A stretch of DNA of 64,000 bases from Macrostomum hystrix. Lineage: Eukaryota; Platyhelminthes; Macrostomidae. Location of the stretch: the NCBI GenBank assembly GCA_950097015.1, contig CATNEN010000039.1, positions 18,903,501 to 18,967,500 on the forward strand. Direction: 5' to 3'. The number at the start of each line of letters is the position of its first letter. Within the stretch, counting starts at the first letter, position 1. Made by a program: the position numbers and the translations under genes. Under the pieces are notes generated by a model. That model saw only the letters and a list, made by a program, of their open reading frames with translations, was not told where the DNA came from and ran no database searches. This document shows, piece after piece, positions 33,661 through 45,400 of this stretch.

Positions 33661-34870
33661 TCGGGACTTGTTGGAGGGTTTGGACAGTAGCGACCGGAGG
33701 AGGTGCACCATATTTCGTGCAATCAAAGCTTGAAATAATAGCTTCGCTCCTACCTTCTGTGTGCCTGTTCTGCGTTGTGTGAGTTGTGTGCGTTGGCGCT
33801 GGGGCGTGAGGCCTTGTGGGGGTGGCTGTGGGGCGGGTGTACACCGCCGCGCGCTTTCTGGATTTCCGTCAGCGCGATTGGATAAGTGTACACTCATCAC
33901 CCGGCCCCCCCCCCTGAGGACTGATTTCTTTTCAGCCTTCCGCCCCGGCTTGGTCTGCTCTATGCGTGTGGGGCTGGGGTGGGGGGCACTGCTGCCTATT
34001 CTGGGTGCCTCCTGCCCTCCCCGGCTGGTCTGTGCTGCTGTGTGTGGTGCCTGCTCAGGGGAGGCGGCGCGATCGCCTAGTTCGCCGGTCTGGGGGCGTG
34101 CCGCTCCGTCGCTTGTGCGACAAGTGCCCCGGGCCCCCTGCAAATAGATAGAGATAGAATGTGCTCCCGCATGCTAGTTTATGTGCTGCCCCTTTTGATA
34201 TGCAATAGTTTTATCTGTGAAGGCACTCACCTATTTTGCAGTTATTTGCTAGTTTATTTTTGGCTTTCAAATTCGCTGGATTCAGTTACGGACATTGTAC
34301 CACATCTGACTATCGCATCGTCAGCTATTCTAATCTGTTTATTGTGGTCAGTGTTTAAAAGTGTGACGCGGCTGTTTTTGACGTTTTTAATTAGCGTTTC
34401 GTGTCAGCTGGCAAGTTGTTTTTTTCTCGTCTCGATTCAGTCTGTCAATTTTTGGAAAAATTGTGATTCATTGATGTACAATATTGTCATCTATACACAC
34501 ACCTATATACAATATACATTAATAAATATTTACACCCAAACCTGTTATCTACAGAAAACCAATTTAGATTTAATCTTAGCTTTCACTGCAGCTTTTACCT
34601 ACATTATCCCCAAAAATGTATTTTCTTATTTCTCGCTGTAGTCAGCTTACATTAGAGTCAGTATTGTTTTTGTCCATAAAATTATCATCTTTTTATTCTG
34701 TCTCATTGTTTCTGTACAGTTTTTTCCTAAATACTTGCATGCCTTTGCTGACTTCGTTCGTTTAGAAATTATTCATTTTTGTAATTTTTAAACGGAATGT
34801 GTTCAAACTATTTTTTTGTCTAAATTAATATCAAGACTTACATTTTAGGTGGTGCCTGAAGTGAGATTTT
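33661..34870. other. Spacer, GC-rich then AT-rich, no recognised gene
   Basis: The GC-rich half (to about 34147) carries open frames on both strands without recognisable homology. The AT-rich remainder has a hydrophobic 160-codon frame (34159-34641) that looks accidental. Confidence 0.4.
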
Positions 34871-34884
34871 ATTTCTTTTTACTA

Positions 34885-36190
34885 CTGTCAGAGGGGTGAG
34901 ATTTCTGTTGATTTAGATACAGTCAGAGGGGTGAGATTTCTGTTGGTTTAGATACAGTCAGAGGGGTGAGATTACTGTTGATTTAGATACAGTCAGAGGT
35001 GTGAGATTACTGTTGGTTTAGACACTGTCAGAGGGGTGAGATTTCTGTTGGTTTAGATACTGTCAGAGGGGTGAGATTTCTGTTGGTTTAGATACTGTCA
35101 GAGGTGTGAGATTACTGTTGATTTAGATACAGTCAGAGGTGTGAGATTACTGTTGGTTTAGATACAGTCAGAGGGGTGAGATTTCTGTTGGTTTAGATAC
35201 TGTCAGAGGGGTGAGATTACTGTTGATTTAGATACAGTCAGAGGGGTGAGATTTCTGTTGGTTTAGATACAGTCAGAGGGGTGAGATTTCTGTTGGTTTA
35301 GATACAGTCAGAGGGGTGAGATTTCTGTTGGTTTAGATACTGTCAGAGGTGTGAGATTTCTGTTGGTTTAGATACAGTCAGAGGTGTGAGATTACTGTTG
35401 GTTTAGACACTGTCAGAGGGGTGAGATTTCTGTTGGTTTAGACACTGTCAGAGGGGTGAGATTTCTGTTGGTTTAGATACTGTCAGAGGGGGGAGATTTC
35501 TGTTGGTTTAGATACTGTCAGAGGTGTGAGATTTCTGTTGGTTTAGATACTGTCAGAGGGGTGAGATTTCTGTTGGTTTAGATACAGTCAGAGGGGGGAG
35601 ATTTCTGTTGGTTTAGATACTGTCAGAGGGGTGAGATTACTGTTGGTTTAGATACTGTCAGAGGTGTGAGATTACTGTTGGTTTAGACACTGTCAGAGGG
35701 GTGAGATTTCTGTTGGTTTAGACACTGTCAGAGGGGTGAGATTTCTGTTGGTTTAGATACTGTCAGAGGGGGGAGATTTCTGTTGGTTTAGATACTGTCA
35801 GAGGTGTGAGATTTCTGTTGGTTTAGATACTGTCAGAGGGGTGAGATTTCTGTTGGTTTAGATACAGTCAGAGGGGGGAGATTTCTGTTGGTTTAGATAC
35901 TGTCAGAGGGGTGAGATTACTGTTGGTTTAGATACTGTCAGAGGTGTGAGATTACTGTTGGTTTAGACACTGTCAGAGGGGTGAGATTTCTGTTGGTTTA
36001 GACACTGTCAGAGGGGTGAGATTTCTGTTGGTTTAGATACTGTCAGAGGGGGGAGATTTCTGTTGGTTTAGATACTGTCAGAGGTGTGAGATTTCTGTTG
36101 GTTTAGATACTGTCAGAGGGGTGAGATTTCTGTTGGTTTAGATACAGTCAGACGGGGGAGATTTCTGTTGGTTTAGATACAGTCAGAGGT
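34885..36190. repeat. 35-bp minisatellite with a 280-bp higher-order period
   Basis: About thirty-seven units of 35 bases: gtcagaggggtgagatttct followed by gttggtttagatact. Variants (gtgtgag, gggggag, gacact, attact) recur in the same order every eight units. The ggggggag variant is at 35491, 35771 and 36051, and a second one at 35591, 35871 and 36151, exactly 280 bases apart. The array is therefore a higher-order repeat of 8 x 35 from about 35400 onwards. Confidence 0.96.
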
Positions 36191-36784
36191 GCAATTAAAT
36201 CTGTTAGTGCAATTATCATATTTTAAGAGCTTTCCAAATCTGTCATTTCTTGTTTATATATATTTCATTCTAACTAAAAGAGCAGTCGGAAAGCTTATGT
36301 TATGTGCATTATATTGGTTATAAATCTAATGCTAGTCCACCATGAATCATGCATGCCTTAATTTGTGATCTCACCCATTTGATTTATTGTGCAGTAGCTC
36401 GCTTCTATTTGATTATAAATACTTGTTTTTTCGATAATAATTTTTATAGGTAGACCAATTTTCCCTAAATAAATTCAATTCATTTATCAAATTATCTACG
36501 GCTTTTATTGTTACATATTTATCGTATGAGTAATAAAAATAATGACGGGATCTGCCATAGCCATTGCCCCAATTCTTTAAAACCTTACCATTGGAAATAT
36601 TGTCGTCTTTAACAATTTACCTCGATCCTTTTCTTTCTCGCAGGATTTATTTAGTAAATAACATTTTTAGGATTCTGTTTCTAGCAATCCTTTCTGAGAG
36701 CGTCTAGCTGTACAGAATACAGAGTTGATGGGGTACGGTCCCAAAATTTATCACTGTATATATTAAGAACCCGTATAATGTACC
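36191..36784. other. AT-rich spacer, no recognised gene
   Basis: No supported gene; unique AT-rich sequence. Confidence 0.5.
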
Positions 36785-37135
36785 AGTAATAATAATAATA
36801 ATTGCAGGAGGGCTGCGCGCAATGGCACATAATTTAGTGACACTAGACCCGCAGCCAGCGAGGAGGCAATTCTGCCGATGTCACTGAATCCTGAGTACAC
36901 ACGCACACATGTATCGTACGCAGGCACACGCTCACACAGGTGTGTGCATCTGCTCTGACTTTCTCACCGTCAGACAGTGTACACTGTCATTTCGCCTTTA
37001 AGGCCCTCAAGGGTGTAAATTGCATGACAAGCCCCCAAGCATTCTCTCCGCGGCTGCGCCTCAAATAAATATGGCCTCGCCGCGGAATCGAACCGCGGAC
37101 GCGTTAGACCGCTCTTCCACTGACCCCCTAGCTTA
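36785..37135 (-). mobile_element. tRNA-derived SINE with ATT-repeat tail
   Basis: Read on the minus strand: a tRNA-like head near 37133-37075 with A box GGTCAGTGGAAGAGCGGTC and B box CGGTTCGATTCC, a body of about 270 bases, and an (ATT)n tail at 36801-36787. This head, body and microsatellite tail is the standard SINE layout. It ends about 110 bases before the CCDC28 start codon. Confidence 0.7.
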
Positions 37136-37243
37136 GTTACCAACTTAATGTGTTAAATTTAACAGATCTAATTTGAACTTTTTTCTACAATGTTCAGCTG
37201 AGCCATCGCCGGTTTCAAGATCGAAATCTTGAACCCTAACAAC

Positions 37244-37734
37244 ATGTCAGACTCCATCACTGGCTCCGGCTGTCAGCGACCCTGTCGGGAGCACGTGTTC
37301 ATCACCGACTTGGAGAATGTTCGCCAGATGGAAGTCAGCCTCATCCGCCTACTAAATGACTTTAACGAAGGCCGGCTGCGCGCGTTCGACGTTGACAATT
37401 CGTTCGAGTCGCTAGACGCAGCTCGCGAGATGCAGGAAGGCCTGTCCGATCAGCACTTCCAGATGGATGCCAAACTCGAGCAGCTGGATAGGTTTGGCCG
37501 TCTTTAATTAGGGACGTGCTCCGCGCCTGCTCAATAATTGATCATGTATTGATTTTTGAACATTGCAGAGATGCTCCACACCAGGACCGAGTGCCCAGTC
37601 TGCAGTCCAAGGAGGGCCAGCGAATCATGAAGGAGGAGACTGGCGAGGTGATGCGTAAACTGCGTGATTTGTCGCTTAAAATCCAAAGCCTTCACAAGGC
37701 CAGGCCTCCGGGTGGCGCGTCCGGGACAAATTGA
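37244..37734 (+). CDS. CCDC28: CCDC28 family coiled-coil protein
   Basis: Exons are 37244-37491 and 37569-37734, separated by a 77-base intron (AG|GTTTGG, TTGCAG|A; joined codon AGA). The product is 137 residues, shorter at the N-terminus than vertebrate CCDC28A/B. The ATG at 37244 is preferred over the upstream TTG. The conserved core is clear: EHVFITDLENVRQMEVSLI, then LLNDFNEGRLRAF and AREMQEGLSDQHFQMD, which match the vertebrate block TDV-x-ME-LL-LL-DF-GKL-AF-MQE. The C-terminal helix (MRKLRDLSLKIQSLH) fits the family's coiled coil. CCDC28B modifies Bardet-Biedl disease and affects cilium length and mTORC2. A single copy here probably predates the vertebrate A/B split. Confidence 0.88.
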
Positions 37735-38102
37735 TTGACAAAAAATAGTAACATCTTCCTATTCAAAATGTACTACTTACTTCGAAATAATGACGTCATG
37801 TGAAGTAGTGTATTTTGGACATGATTGGAAAATTTGTAAATAATATATTACTTAACGCCTAAGGAATAAATAACTGCCAAAATAATAGCTGCCGTTCTAC
37901 TAAACTTTTCAAAGTAAACCTTTCTGAAAATTGCGGTACTTCACTACATTTAGTTCAAATTTAGCCGTACTGTTTGACATCCGAAATATTGTTTGCACGT
38001 GTTTGCATTTGAAATAGTTGCCTTTTGGATAAAAGTGTCATTATCGGACGCCTAGATTGACACTCAACTCAACATTTTAAACTTGTTCGACCGAACAATT
38101 CC
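37735..38102. other. AT-rich spacer between convergent genes
   Basis: Lies between the 3' ends of CCDC28 (plus) and the LamG-like gene (minus). No additional gene is seen. Confidence 0.5.
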
Positions 38103-39109
38103 TCAGCCAATCAGGTTGAAGAAGTCGCGAATCTCTGCTTCAGTCATGCGGGTACTGGCAAAGGCAAGGGCTCGAAGGGTGCCCCGTAAGTACTGATTGC
38201 TGACATGAGCGTTAACTCTCATTCCAACGTACAGGCACAGGTTGTTGTTGTTCACTATAGTGAAATTGGAATCAGCTGCAAGGACGAGGGCTCCGTTTGC
38301 GAGAAATGAGTTCGATGCGAACATATCGAAGGAGCCTCCGGAGGCGGTGAAGCCGATGTTCAGCCAGTCGTCATGGCTGGCAGACAATAAGCTCGTGGTC
38401 GAGAAAACAGCAGGAAGCAGCTGTCCTCTGATATGCTGGTCCTGACAAACAATTGTCTGGGGTTTTCATACTCCCAGATGGAGATTCCTTGATAAGATGG
38501 GCCGTTGATGGCGTTGCAGGCCGTGAATTCGATGAATGGCTGCAACTGCGGCTGCCTCTTGAGCCTCAGCAGCCAGGTGAGTCCCGTCGCGAAGCTCAGG
38601 CTCGACTTGTTCAGCACGGCGTAGGCCGATGAGCCGTCGAACACCGCGCCCTCGCTGCTCCATTGAACAGCCACCGGGTGCAGCCGGTTCGTGTCTTCAT
38701 CGGCCTGACACACCAGATTCTCCAGTCTGCTCACTGCATCGCCCACCCACACATTGTTGAGCTTGGCGTTCATCGATCGGTGATTGATTGGAAATCGGAA
38801 GAACACGGCACAATGAGGCGACTGTCCGGGACTCAGGCTGCGACAGATCGACTGGAAGTTGAAGACGGAGCAGGTGCCGCTGCGCCTGTCGAACTGCGCC
38901 ACCAGAGCTCCAGGGCGCGCCTTCCGCGAAGCTTTCCCAATACATTCGATGTCCGAGGCGGCGTCTAGAAGGTCAATGGCTGTCGGCGAGTCCTCCGCTG
39001 CGCACCGGACATCCGCCAGCGTCCAGTCGGAGCTGCTGATTGGCTGGCTGTGGACTGCGGTCGCCAGCAGACTCATGGCGATTGAAAGCAGCTCCAGGTT
39101 GTTGTCTAA
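38103..39109 (-). CDS. Secreted LamG/jellyroll-like protein with an apparent frame break
   Basis: Two overlapping minus-strand frames together make one protein: about 39109-38400, then about 38440-38103. The N-terminus LELLSIAMSLLATAVHS looks like a signal peptide; a TTTTAG acceptor at about 39110 suggests an upstream exon or trans-splice site, so the ATG at 39076 may not be the true start. Residues to about 100 hold Cys in a pattern loosely like PAN/apple domains (ECIGKASR, SGTCSVFNF). The remainder resembles a concanavalin-like LamG jellyroll (AVFDGSSAYAVL, GLTWLLRLK, then SHDDWLNIGFTASGG and LRALAFASTRMTEAEIRDFF). The reading frame shifts by one base between about 38450 and 38390. No intron fits, so this is either a sequencing error or a real inactivating indel. 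Confidence 0.65.
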
Positions 39110-39114
39110 AAGTT

Positions 39115-41205
39115 TTAGTTATAAGATTTTCTTAATAAAATGGTGAATCTGTATTTAAATCCGATAAATCGGAGCTTACATTTAAACACCATGTAGTTCA
39201 GAGAATACGTTCAGATATTTTATAAACCAATGGTTAATTTGGAGTCTGGCAGTGTCCTGCAATGTCTGGCTCAATATTATTTAATCCTTAAAAAATCTGA
39301 ACACATTTGATTAGCAATCTTTCATTCATTTTATAGCCATATATGCAAACACGTGCAGAAAATTTCGATCAACAAATGATGGGCACTAAGTTGTCTCATA
39401 CTCGAGATAAGAAGGTGCTTAAGTGCTGCAATTCGTTTGAAACTGAGGACTGTCTGGAGGGACTGAAGTGGATTTACTTCTATACAATTTTAATCAAGTA
39501 AATTCTGTGAATTTTCTCTTACACACATGTTTCCTGCTTATCAACCAAATCGTCTGTTACGAATGAAATTGCCCACTCAAACCGTTGATGTCGATATTGA
39601 AATTTGAGACTAATTTGATGTGGATAACTGTTTTATCCACATTATCCTATCGTTATTGGTGAAAAAAAGTAATTTAAATGTATAATAGTTGCGGTTGTAT
39701 TATAAGCATATATATGCTAGCACATCGTTAGAAAGGCTGTGCAAGTTATGTTTACAGTACTTTTGTAATTCTTTCCTAATTTTCTACGTTACATCTGGAA
39801 TTGACTTCTCATGATCACAAACTTTTAGTCGACCTTTGCTTTACAAACACTGACTTCGCTTAAAAATTGTATCAAACGAGCATTATTAGACCTGAAATAA
39901 CTGCGGGCTGCGAAACAATAAAACAAAAAATAATCGACTCAGTTCGACGCCCTAAATTATGGATTTCGATACAGTTTGCGATGATTCCTACTCTAGGTGT
40001 TTCAGAGTGTGGGTAAGATTTGTGTTAGTCCCTTGTTCTTTCAGTTGCATCCAATAAGTTTGAATAAAGCCTAAATTACATAAATTTCGTAAATTTGTAA
40101 ATTAGCAGTAAAACAAATTAAATAATCGTAATAAGAATTTGTTTCAAACTATATTTTTATACAAAGCCTATTAAATTAAAACAGTAAAAATGACAAACTT
40201 TCTGAATTATTTTGAATTTAAAAAATCTTACTTTTTGTAGTCATGGGGTTAGCTAAGTTAAAAAATTTAACAGCACATGCTTGTTGTATTATATATAATA
40301 TATTCTCAGTTGTCGTGTCTATGACGCTAAGTTAGAGAGAAATGCTCGGAAGAATGTCTAGATTTCGTTTCTAACTGATTGTAATTTGTTACTTTAGTTC
40401 TAATATCATGTTAAACCGTATCAATGGATAAATGAATTCATTTATTTTTATTTACATCCTACCGATGTTGATGTACCGTAATAACTCTTGGCTCATCATC
40501 CTAAAAATGGCTAAACCAAATTAGTTTCCTGCTATTTATATCTTAGACCAGTTTTTTCTAGACTTTTTAACAACTGCAGCACTAACTTTACACAAAGATA
40601 ACACTATTATACAAATTAAGTTTTTTACTAGATAAACTGAAAAGAAAAAGAAGCTTGCCAGGGACCGGTGATAGAATTTTTCAGATAAATGCAGTCTGTA
40701 ATCTTTAGATATTTTGTTTTTATTTCTCTTACAATTTTTTAGTTCTAATTAGAAGCAATTCTAGGTGCAATGATTTTTTGTGAATTGCTATTAATTAAAA
40801 ATACTTTTTTCTTTAAAACATTTTGCTATGATATCATTGTTTTCCCAAAATTTAATAGTTAGATCTGAATGAAAGAGTTAGGAATAAGATCTTTTGTCTC
40901 TGTTAAAAAATATTTTAGCAGATATCGGACTATGCACCAAAACAATTAGAAATCAGTAAGAATAACAAACAGAATATTTATGTTTTTATTAGTCAGTCTA
41001 TATAACTGCGATTAAATTCAACCTCTTGACTTAATAAATTTATTGATAGTGTCATTTCTTTTTCTTTACAAGCATGTTTAATAAAAGCACAGGATTTTTT
41101 TCTTTTTCAATATAGAATCTTTAAGCTTTGACCATGTAACAATTATTACATTTTTATAAGAAACTATAAATTGCAGCAAGGAAAGCAATTTATCAACTAT
41201 CAGAC
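39115..41205. other. 2-kb AT-rich intergenic region, no recognised gene
   Basis: Unique AT-rich sequence without a supported gene. It separates the divergently transcribed LamG-like and DYNLT5-like genes, so it presumably contains both promoters. A TTGCAG 25-30 bases before the DYNLT5-like ATG could be a trans-splice acceptor. Confidence 0.5.
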
Positions 41206-43075
41206 ATGGCCACCGACTTGGCTAAAGACAGGGCAGCCCGCAATCTTCGCAAGCAGAGCAATGCCCCTGCAACTGGCCACTTTCAGATGAAACACCTGTC
41301 AGGTGGAAAGTTTAGCCAGTAAGTTGAATTGATCTTATCAATTTAAGATTTTTACACATTACAAGCTGAACTGTGTCTACCTTGGTAAACTCTGTAGTGA
41401 TATCGTATAATTATTTGTACGAGAAAGAGCAATTGATATTTATGTTACTTATTTTTTTACTTTGAGTATAATAAATCACAATGATGTTCTCATTGCCAGC
41501 ACGAAGAGCTTCATTGTGGAAGACGATGAAAGGTGTTGTTTCAATTAAACTGGCTCTTGTTTATTGTTTCTTCTCCATTTTGTTTGTTTCTTGAAAAATC
41601 CTGAATTTATGCACATTCGCCTTGTTGAGCAAGTATCGGAAGCTTAAGTATTTTTAGTTTAAAGTTTAAAGTTTTATCTTCAAGTCTTGTCCTAATACTG
41701 CTTGCTGATTTCTGCTATTTCTAACTTGATGAGACTTGTCTTTGGACGTAATTTTTTACTATACTCTGCCTCTTATCCATGCAGACTCGAGGTGACTGCT
41801 ACTTATCTTACTGGCAATCGATTAAAAGCAAGGATTTGGGCTTAGGGCTCAACCTTGCAAGTGGCTGTACCGCAATCAAATTTTTTTTCATCTAGCGCGC
41901 AGATTCCTTTTATTGCATTTCTAGCAGTTTCACACTTTTCCATTCATTTTATCCACGAAATCTACAGTAATTTTTTTCTATGTTTCACTGTTTTTTTATA
42001 CGTGAGACCATGCACCTAGAAGTTACAGTTGCTTTTGCAAAATTCAACCTGCCTTTAATAGAAGAATGTCGCAATTAAATCAAAACTAAACTTTGTTGCT
42101 AAGCAGAATGTGTTAACTAATCGTAGCAGTGGCATTAGGTCCTTCCTAAAATCTCCAAATTTTTATCCTATTTTCCTTAGTCACGATCCAAACAAAACAA
42201 GTTCATCTAAAGCACTAAAAATCAAAGCCGGAAGGCTCTAGGGAATAGATTGATCACTATTGATCTGGATGCATGAGTTGAGTCTAACTGTAAAGACACC
42301 CTCAATTCTTGGTTGCATCAGCTAAGGGCAGAAATTGGGTGTGTGCCGAGGCCTCCAGTCCATGGACTGAACACCAGTACAGAGCCTTCAGACGCCGCTG
42401 TACATCAGATAATTCAAGTCCTTTAACCTGCTCCACTGATTTATCAATCTTTACCTAGGCCGATCAGTTCTGTCTCGCAGATCGATGAGCAGCCCTACCC
42501 CAGCGGCGCGAAGCTTGAGAACAGCTACCAGCTAGGGCCGCACCGAAATTTCCCAGTTGCCGAGGTGCACAAAATTCTCAAGGACGTGCTGGAGGGCTAC
42601 CTGGCTGAGGAACGTTACGAAGAGGATTTTGCCAGGGAAATGAGCAAGAACATCAGTCAGGTGAGGCGTTCAGCATCACGTGACCTGTCAGACGGTAGTT
42701 TGTCAAGTAATGTATACCATTATACGAGTATATTATCACATTTAATTATCTCTATTATTATGACTAGCGTAAACACTCCATGAATAGGTTTCGGCCATAG
42801 TCAAGAAAGTAGATGGGCCTCTTCAACTAGTAATTAGCTTAACAAACAACACTGAACCACTGTAACAGGTGATCCGAGCTCGCATCAAGGAGCTGCAGGC
42901 CCTGGGCCGCTACAAGTTTGTCACAGTTTGCTCAATCGGCATGAACGGCAGCCATGGCCTCGCCATCAGTAGCCGATGCCTGTGGAATGACGTCACGGAT
43001 AATTATTCGTCCTACCAATTTCGCAACAGCTCCCTGTACGCGGTTGCCACAGTGTTTGCTATCTATCAGGACTGA
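41206..43075 (+). CDS. DYNLT5: Tctex1-domain dynein light chain, DYNLT5-like
   Basis: Four exons are inferred: 41206-41318, 41500-41532, 42459-42660 and 42869-43075. All have GT/AG borders and joined codons keep frame (CA+C His, AG+G Arg). They encode 184 residues, close to vertebrate DYNLT5 (TCTEX1D1). Exon 1 encodes a basic N-terminus (MATDLAKDRAARNLRKQ). The Tctex1 domain runs from about residue 65: ENSYQLGPHRNFPV, then KILKDVLEGYL, then the strand-rich end with SSRCLWND and FRNSSLYAVATVFAIYQD. The motifs ENSYQLGP, SRCLWD/N and FRNSSL are shared with DYNLT5. Such light chains act in dynein motors or axonemal complexes. Intron 2 contains a SINE core. Exon 2 is only 33 bases. Confidence 0.9.
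42306..42380 (+). repeat. SINE core fragment in DYNLT5 intron
   Basis: Shares a roughly 60-base core with three other places in the window, including CAGTCCATGGACTGAAC and an upstream tcagct...aattg...ggtg block. Plus orientation; no tRNA head was recognised here. Confidence 0.6.
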
Positions 43076-44055
43076 GCGCGACCAAAGCACTGGCATAGTC
43101 AAACTCTTTAACAAAAACTTTAATCTGAAATAGCCAGAGATAGTTCAAGTTGTCTATGATTCAAAGCAAAGCTATAGCGGTGAAAAGTGCAAATCATATT
43201 TAAGCCATTGACGTTTTTGGGTAGCACACAGCTGAACACCCGAGCAGCGTTAAGAAGTGGCTAAACTGCTTTGATTGCCTTTGCTTTTTTCTACTTTTAT
43301 GTACTGAGTGCTTTGATTCTTATTCTTTTTGCTTAACCAATAAATAATTGTCAGAGTTCGGACTTTAAATACCAGCTAGATTGCTTCTAGATGTCAAGTA
43401 ATTAATTAAAGCAAAGGTTTTCAAATATTCTTAATCAACACGGAGCTTTTCTATGCCAATTTCATATTTATTAAGCTACTTTTGATGCTACTTTAAGTAG
43501 CATAGCCAGTACTGCAAACGTGTTTAGAGAGGGCTGACATTAATTCAGCCGGAAATGTGACCATCCGCAATTCATTGCGTTGGTGGGTGAAGCGATGCGG
43601 GCGCGTACGGGTACAACCGCTATTAGTAAACAAGTTGGGAGTTGAGTTTGTTCTTGTGCGGTGCTGCAGGTCCCAGCATGGATCGGTGCGGCTGCTTATT
43701 TGGAACGCGCTAGAAAAGGGTTGATTCAAGTAACGGCAGTTTTACTGGTTTTGTGCTTTCTTTAGTTTAGCTAGTTCAGGCAAAGTTAGAGCGCAACAGT
43801 TGAAATGATATTAATAATAATAATGATTTGCTATAATAGTACAATAAACTACGGTGTCAGAGTAAATCAATGAAAAATACCATTCTAAAAACAACTACCA
43901 CACCGATCAGTTACAGTTAAAGATCATTTAGATTGAGGAAAATTTCTCAGTACATAGGAGAGAAGCGAATAGGAAGCTGTCAAGGAACCAGGGCCTAAAC
44001 CACAATGAAAATTTTAATCAGTCAATAGACACTCCGCTAGTTGTAAGATTGCAAT
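43076..44055. other. Spacer between convergent genes, no recognised gene
   Basis: Lies between the 3' ends of the DYNLT5-like (plus) and PUR-like (minus) genes. A moderately GC-rich patch near 43550-43700 has no supported frame. Confidence 0.5.
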
Positions 44056-45207
44056 TCACTCTGCAGACACTACGGCAGTCTGGTCCCCATTTTCCACAGG
44101 GCGCGACTCCACAGTTGACACGTCATCTGCAGCGGCTTGCTGCTGCTGCTGCGACGGCTTATCCACAGCCTCAGCGGTAGCTGCGCCGCTGCTATTAGAG
44201 CTGCTGCTGTTGTTCTCGTTCTCCTTCTCCTCGGCCTCATCCCAGCCTCCGGTGCCGTTGCGTCTTTTGCGCTGGGTAAATCGCGGTCGACGGCGCGTGT
44301 TTCGGCCGCCCTTCCGCTGTTGCTTGGCAAGCAACTCCTTTGACGACTCATCGCCAGGCTGTTGACGGGACTGCATAACCTTCAGGCTCGAGTCCAGCAG
44401 GTCGCGCAGTGCGGCAACATCGACGGCTGGCACGATGACGATGCTGCGAAAGTCTCGAGTCACGTGCGACATCTTCAGATAGTGGGCAGCATCTTCTCGA
44501 ATCAAATCCAGATAGAACTTCGACCCATCCGACACTTGTAGAGACTCCGTGTGGTAGAGTGGCGTCTCCGTGGTGACCAAGTCGGCCAGGGCAGAGCGGA
44601 ACTTGGCCAGACAGCCCGGCTCCATGGGCAGCAGGACGCTGCTCAGCTCTCTTCGCTCCTGCGGGTCACGGGATCGACTCTCGGCTAGGATCTTCAGGCC
44701 GTGCTGCTGAGGCTGACCTGGGAGTGGTACAATCAGCGCTTTGAAGACGGTGTCTTCGAAGGCTAATCCCTGGCTAATTGTCGGCAGCTGGCTGCCGCTG
44801 CCCGGCTTCCATTTGATCAGCTTGCGCAGTCGTTGCACAAGCTTCACCGCCTGAAGCTCAGGTAGAGTTACCGTAGACGCAGCGATGGCTTCAGAGTCCT
44901 CTCCAGAACCGCTGGTTAGCACCAGAAGTTGCTGCTGCTTCTGCTTGCCCTGCTGTTGCTGCTGTACGACGCTGATGGTGAGAACCTGTTGCTCGTCCTC
45001 GGCTCCACTGCCAGCTAGCTGGATGCTGACGGGCTTAAACTGGCGGTTCAGCTGTCGAGTGGGCAGTTTGGTTGGCTGACGGCCTCGCTGGTACTCCACC
45101 ACGGCCTGGTCCATGGGATGCATGCCATAATAGCCGTAGGGTAGATTACGAACGTCGTAGAAGTAGCCGCGCTTGCTACTGTTGTTGTTGTACATGGTGA
45201 AGGCCAT
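44056..45207 (-). CDS. PUR-domain-like protein (divergent Pur-alpha family), intronless
   Basis: A single-exon ORF of 383 residues. Three segments resemble PUR repeats, each a strand-rich stretch ending in a helix: about 61-135 (ends LPELQAVKLVQRLRKLI), about 149-212 (SSVLLPMEPGCLAKFRSALADLV) and about 223-285 (SKFYLDLIREDAAHYLKMS, then VPAVDVAALRDLL). The third is the best match, like the Pur motif K-x-YLDLKEN-x-GRFLKI. Pur proteins bind purine-rich single-stranded DNA and RNA. PolyGln runs interrupt repeat 1 (residues 82-93). The C-terminal 95 residues are disordered: a strongly basic patch near 299-317 (KGGRNTRRRPRFTQRKRR) followed by an acidic, Ser- and Gln-rich tail. The start is the ATG at 45205-45207. 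Family assignment is probable but not certain. Confidence 0.6.
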   Translation of the reverse strand: MAFTMYNNNSSKRGYFYDVRNLPYGYYGMHPMDQAVVEYQRGRQPTKLPTRQLNRQFKPVSIQLAGSGAEDEQQVLTISVVQQQQQGKQKQQQLLVLTSGSGEDSEAIAASTVTLPELQAVKLVQRLRKLIKWKPGSGSQLPTISQGLAFEDTVFKALIVPLPGQPQQHGLKILAESRSRDPQERRELSSVLLPMEPGCLAKFRSALADLVTTETPLYHTESLQVSDGSKFYLDLIREDAAHYLKMSHVTRDFRSIVIVPAVDVAALRDLLDSSLKVMQSRQQPGDESSKELLAKQQRKGGRNTRRRPRFTQRKRRNGTGGWDEAEEKENENNSSSSNSSGAATAEAVDKPSQQQQQAAADDVSTVESRPVENGDQTAVVSAE

Positions 45208-45352
45208 AACTTCAGTGCAAAGTATATTTTGGACAAGTATTTAATATGCTGTTCACGGGTAGAAATGAATTCTCAATTTACGCTTTAGTCTCGCTCTAGA
45301 GCGAATTTTCTGCCACTTTAACCCGTTCTAGGAGGACAGGTCCACCGCCCCT

Positions 45353-45400
45353 GGGTTTGGCCATGGACGGCAGTTGATAAATGTCTATGGCCTTAAACCC
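45353..45400. repeat. Inverted repeat near PUR-like gene promoter
   Basis: GGGTTTGGCCATGGAC (45353-45368) pairs imperfectly with GTCTATGGCCTTAAACCC (45383-45400). It lies about 150 bases upstream of the PUR-like gene. It may be a MITE remnant or cruciform-forming site. Confidence 0.55.

Noticed and set aside
33761..34147. GC-rich frames on both strands after the F-box gene
   Set aside because: Follow a tRNA-like SINE head and show no homology; probably SINE body.
34159..34641. 160-codon hydrophobic plus-strand frame, possible membrane protein
   Set aside because: AT-rich composition, no homology and no codon bias like neighbouring genes; hydrophobicity follows from T-rich DNA.
34885..36190. 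CRISPR-like array of short repeats
   Set aside because: Repeats are directly adjacent with no unique spacers, in a clearly animal genome; it is a minisatellite.
37075..37135. Functional tRNA gene on the minus strand
   Set aside because: Good A and B boxes, but it is joined to a long body and an ATT tail, so it is a SINE.
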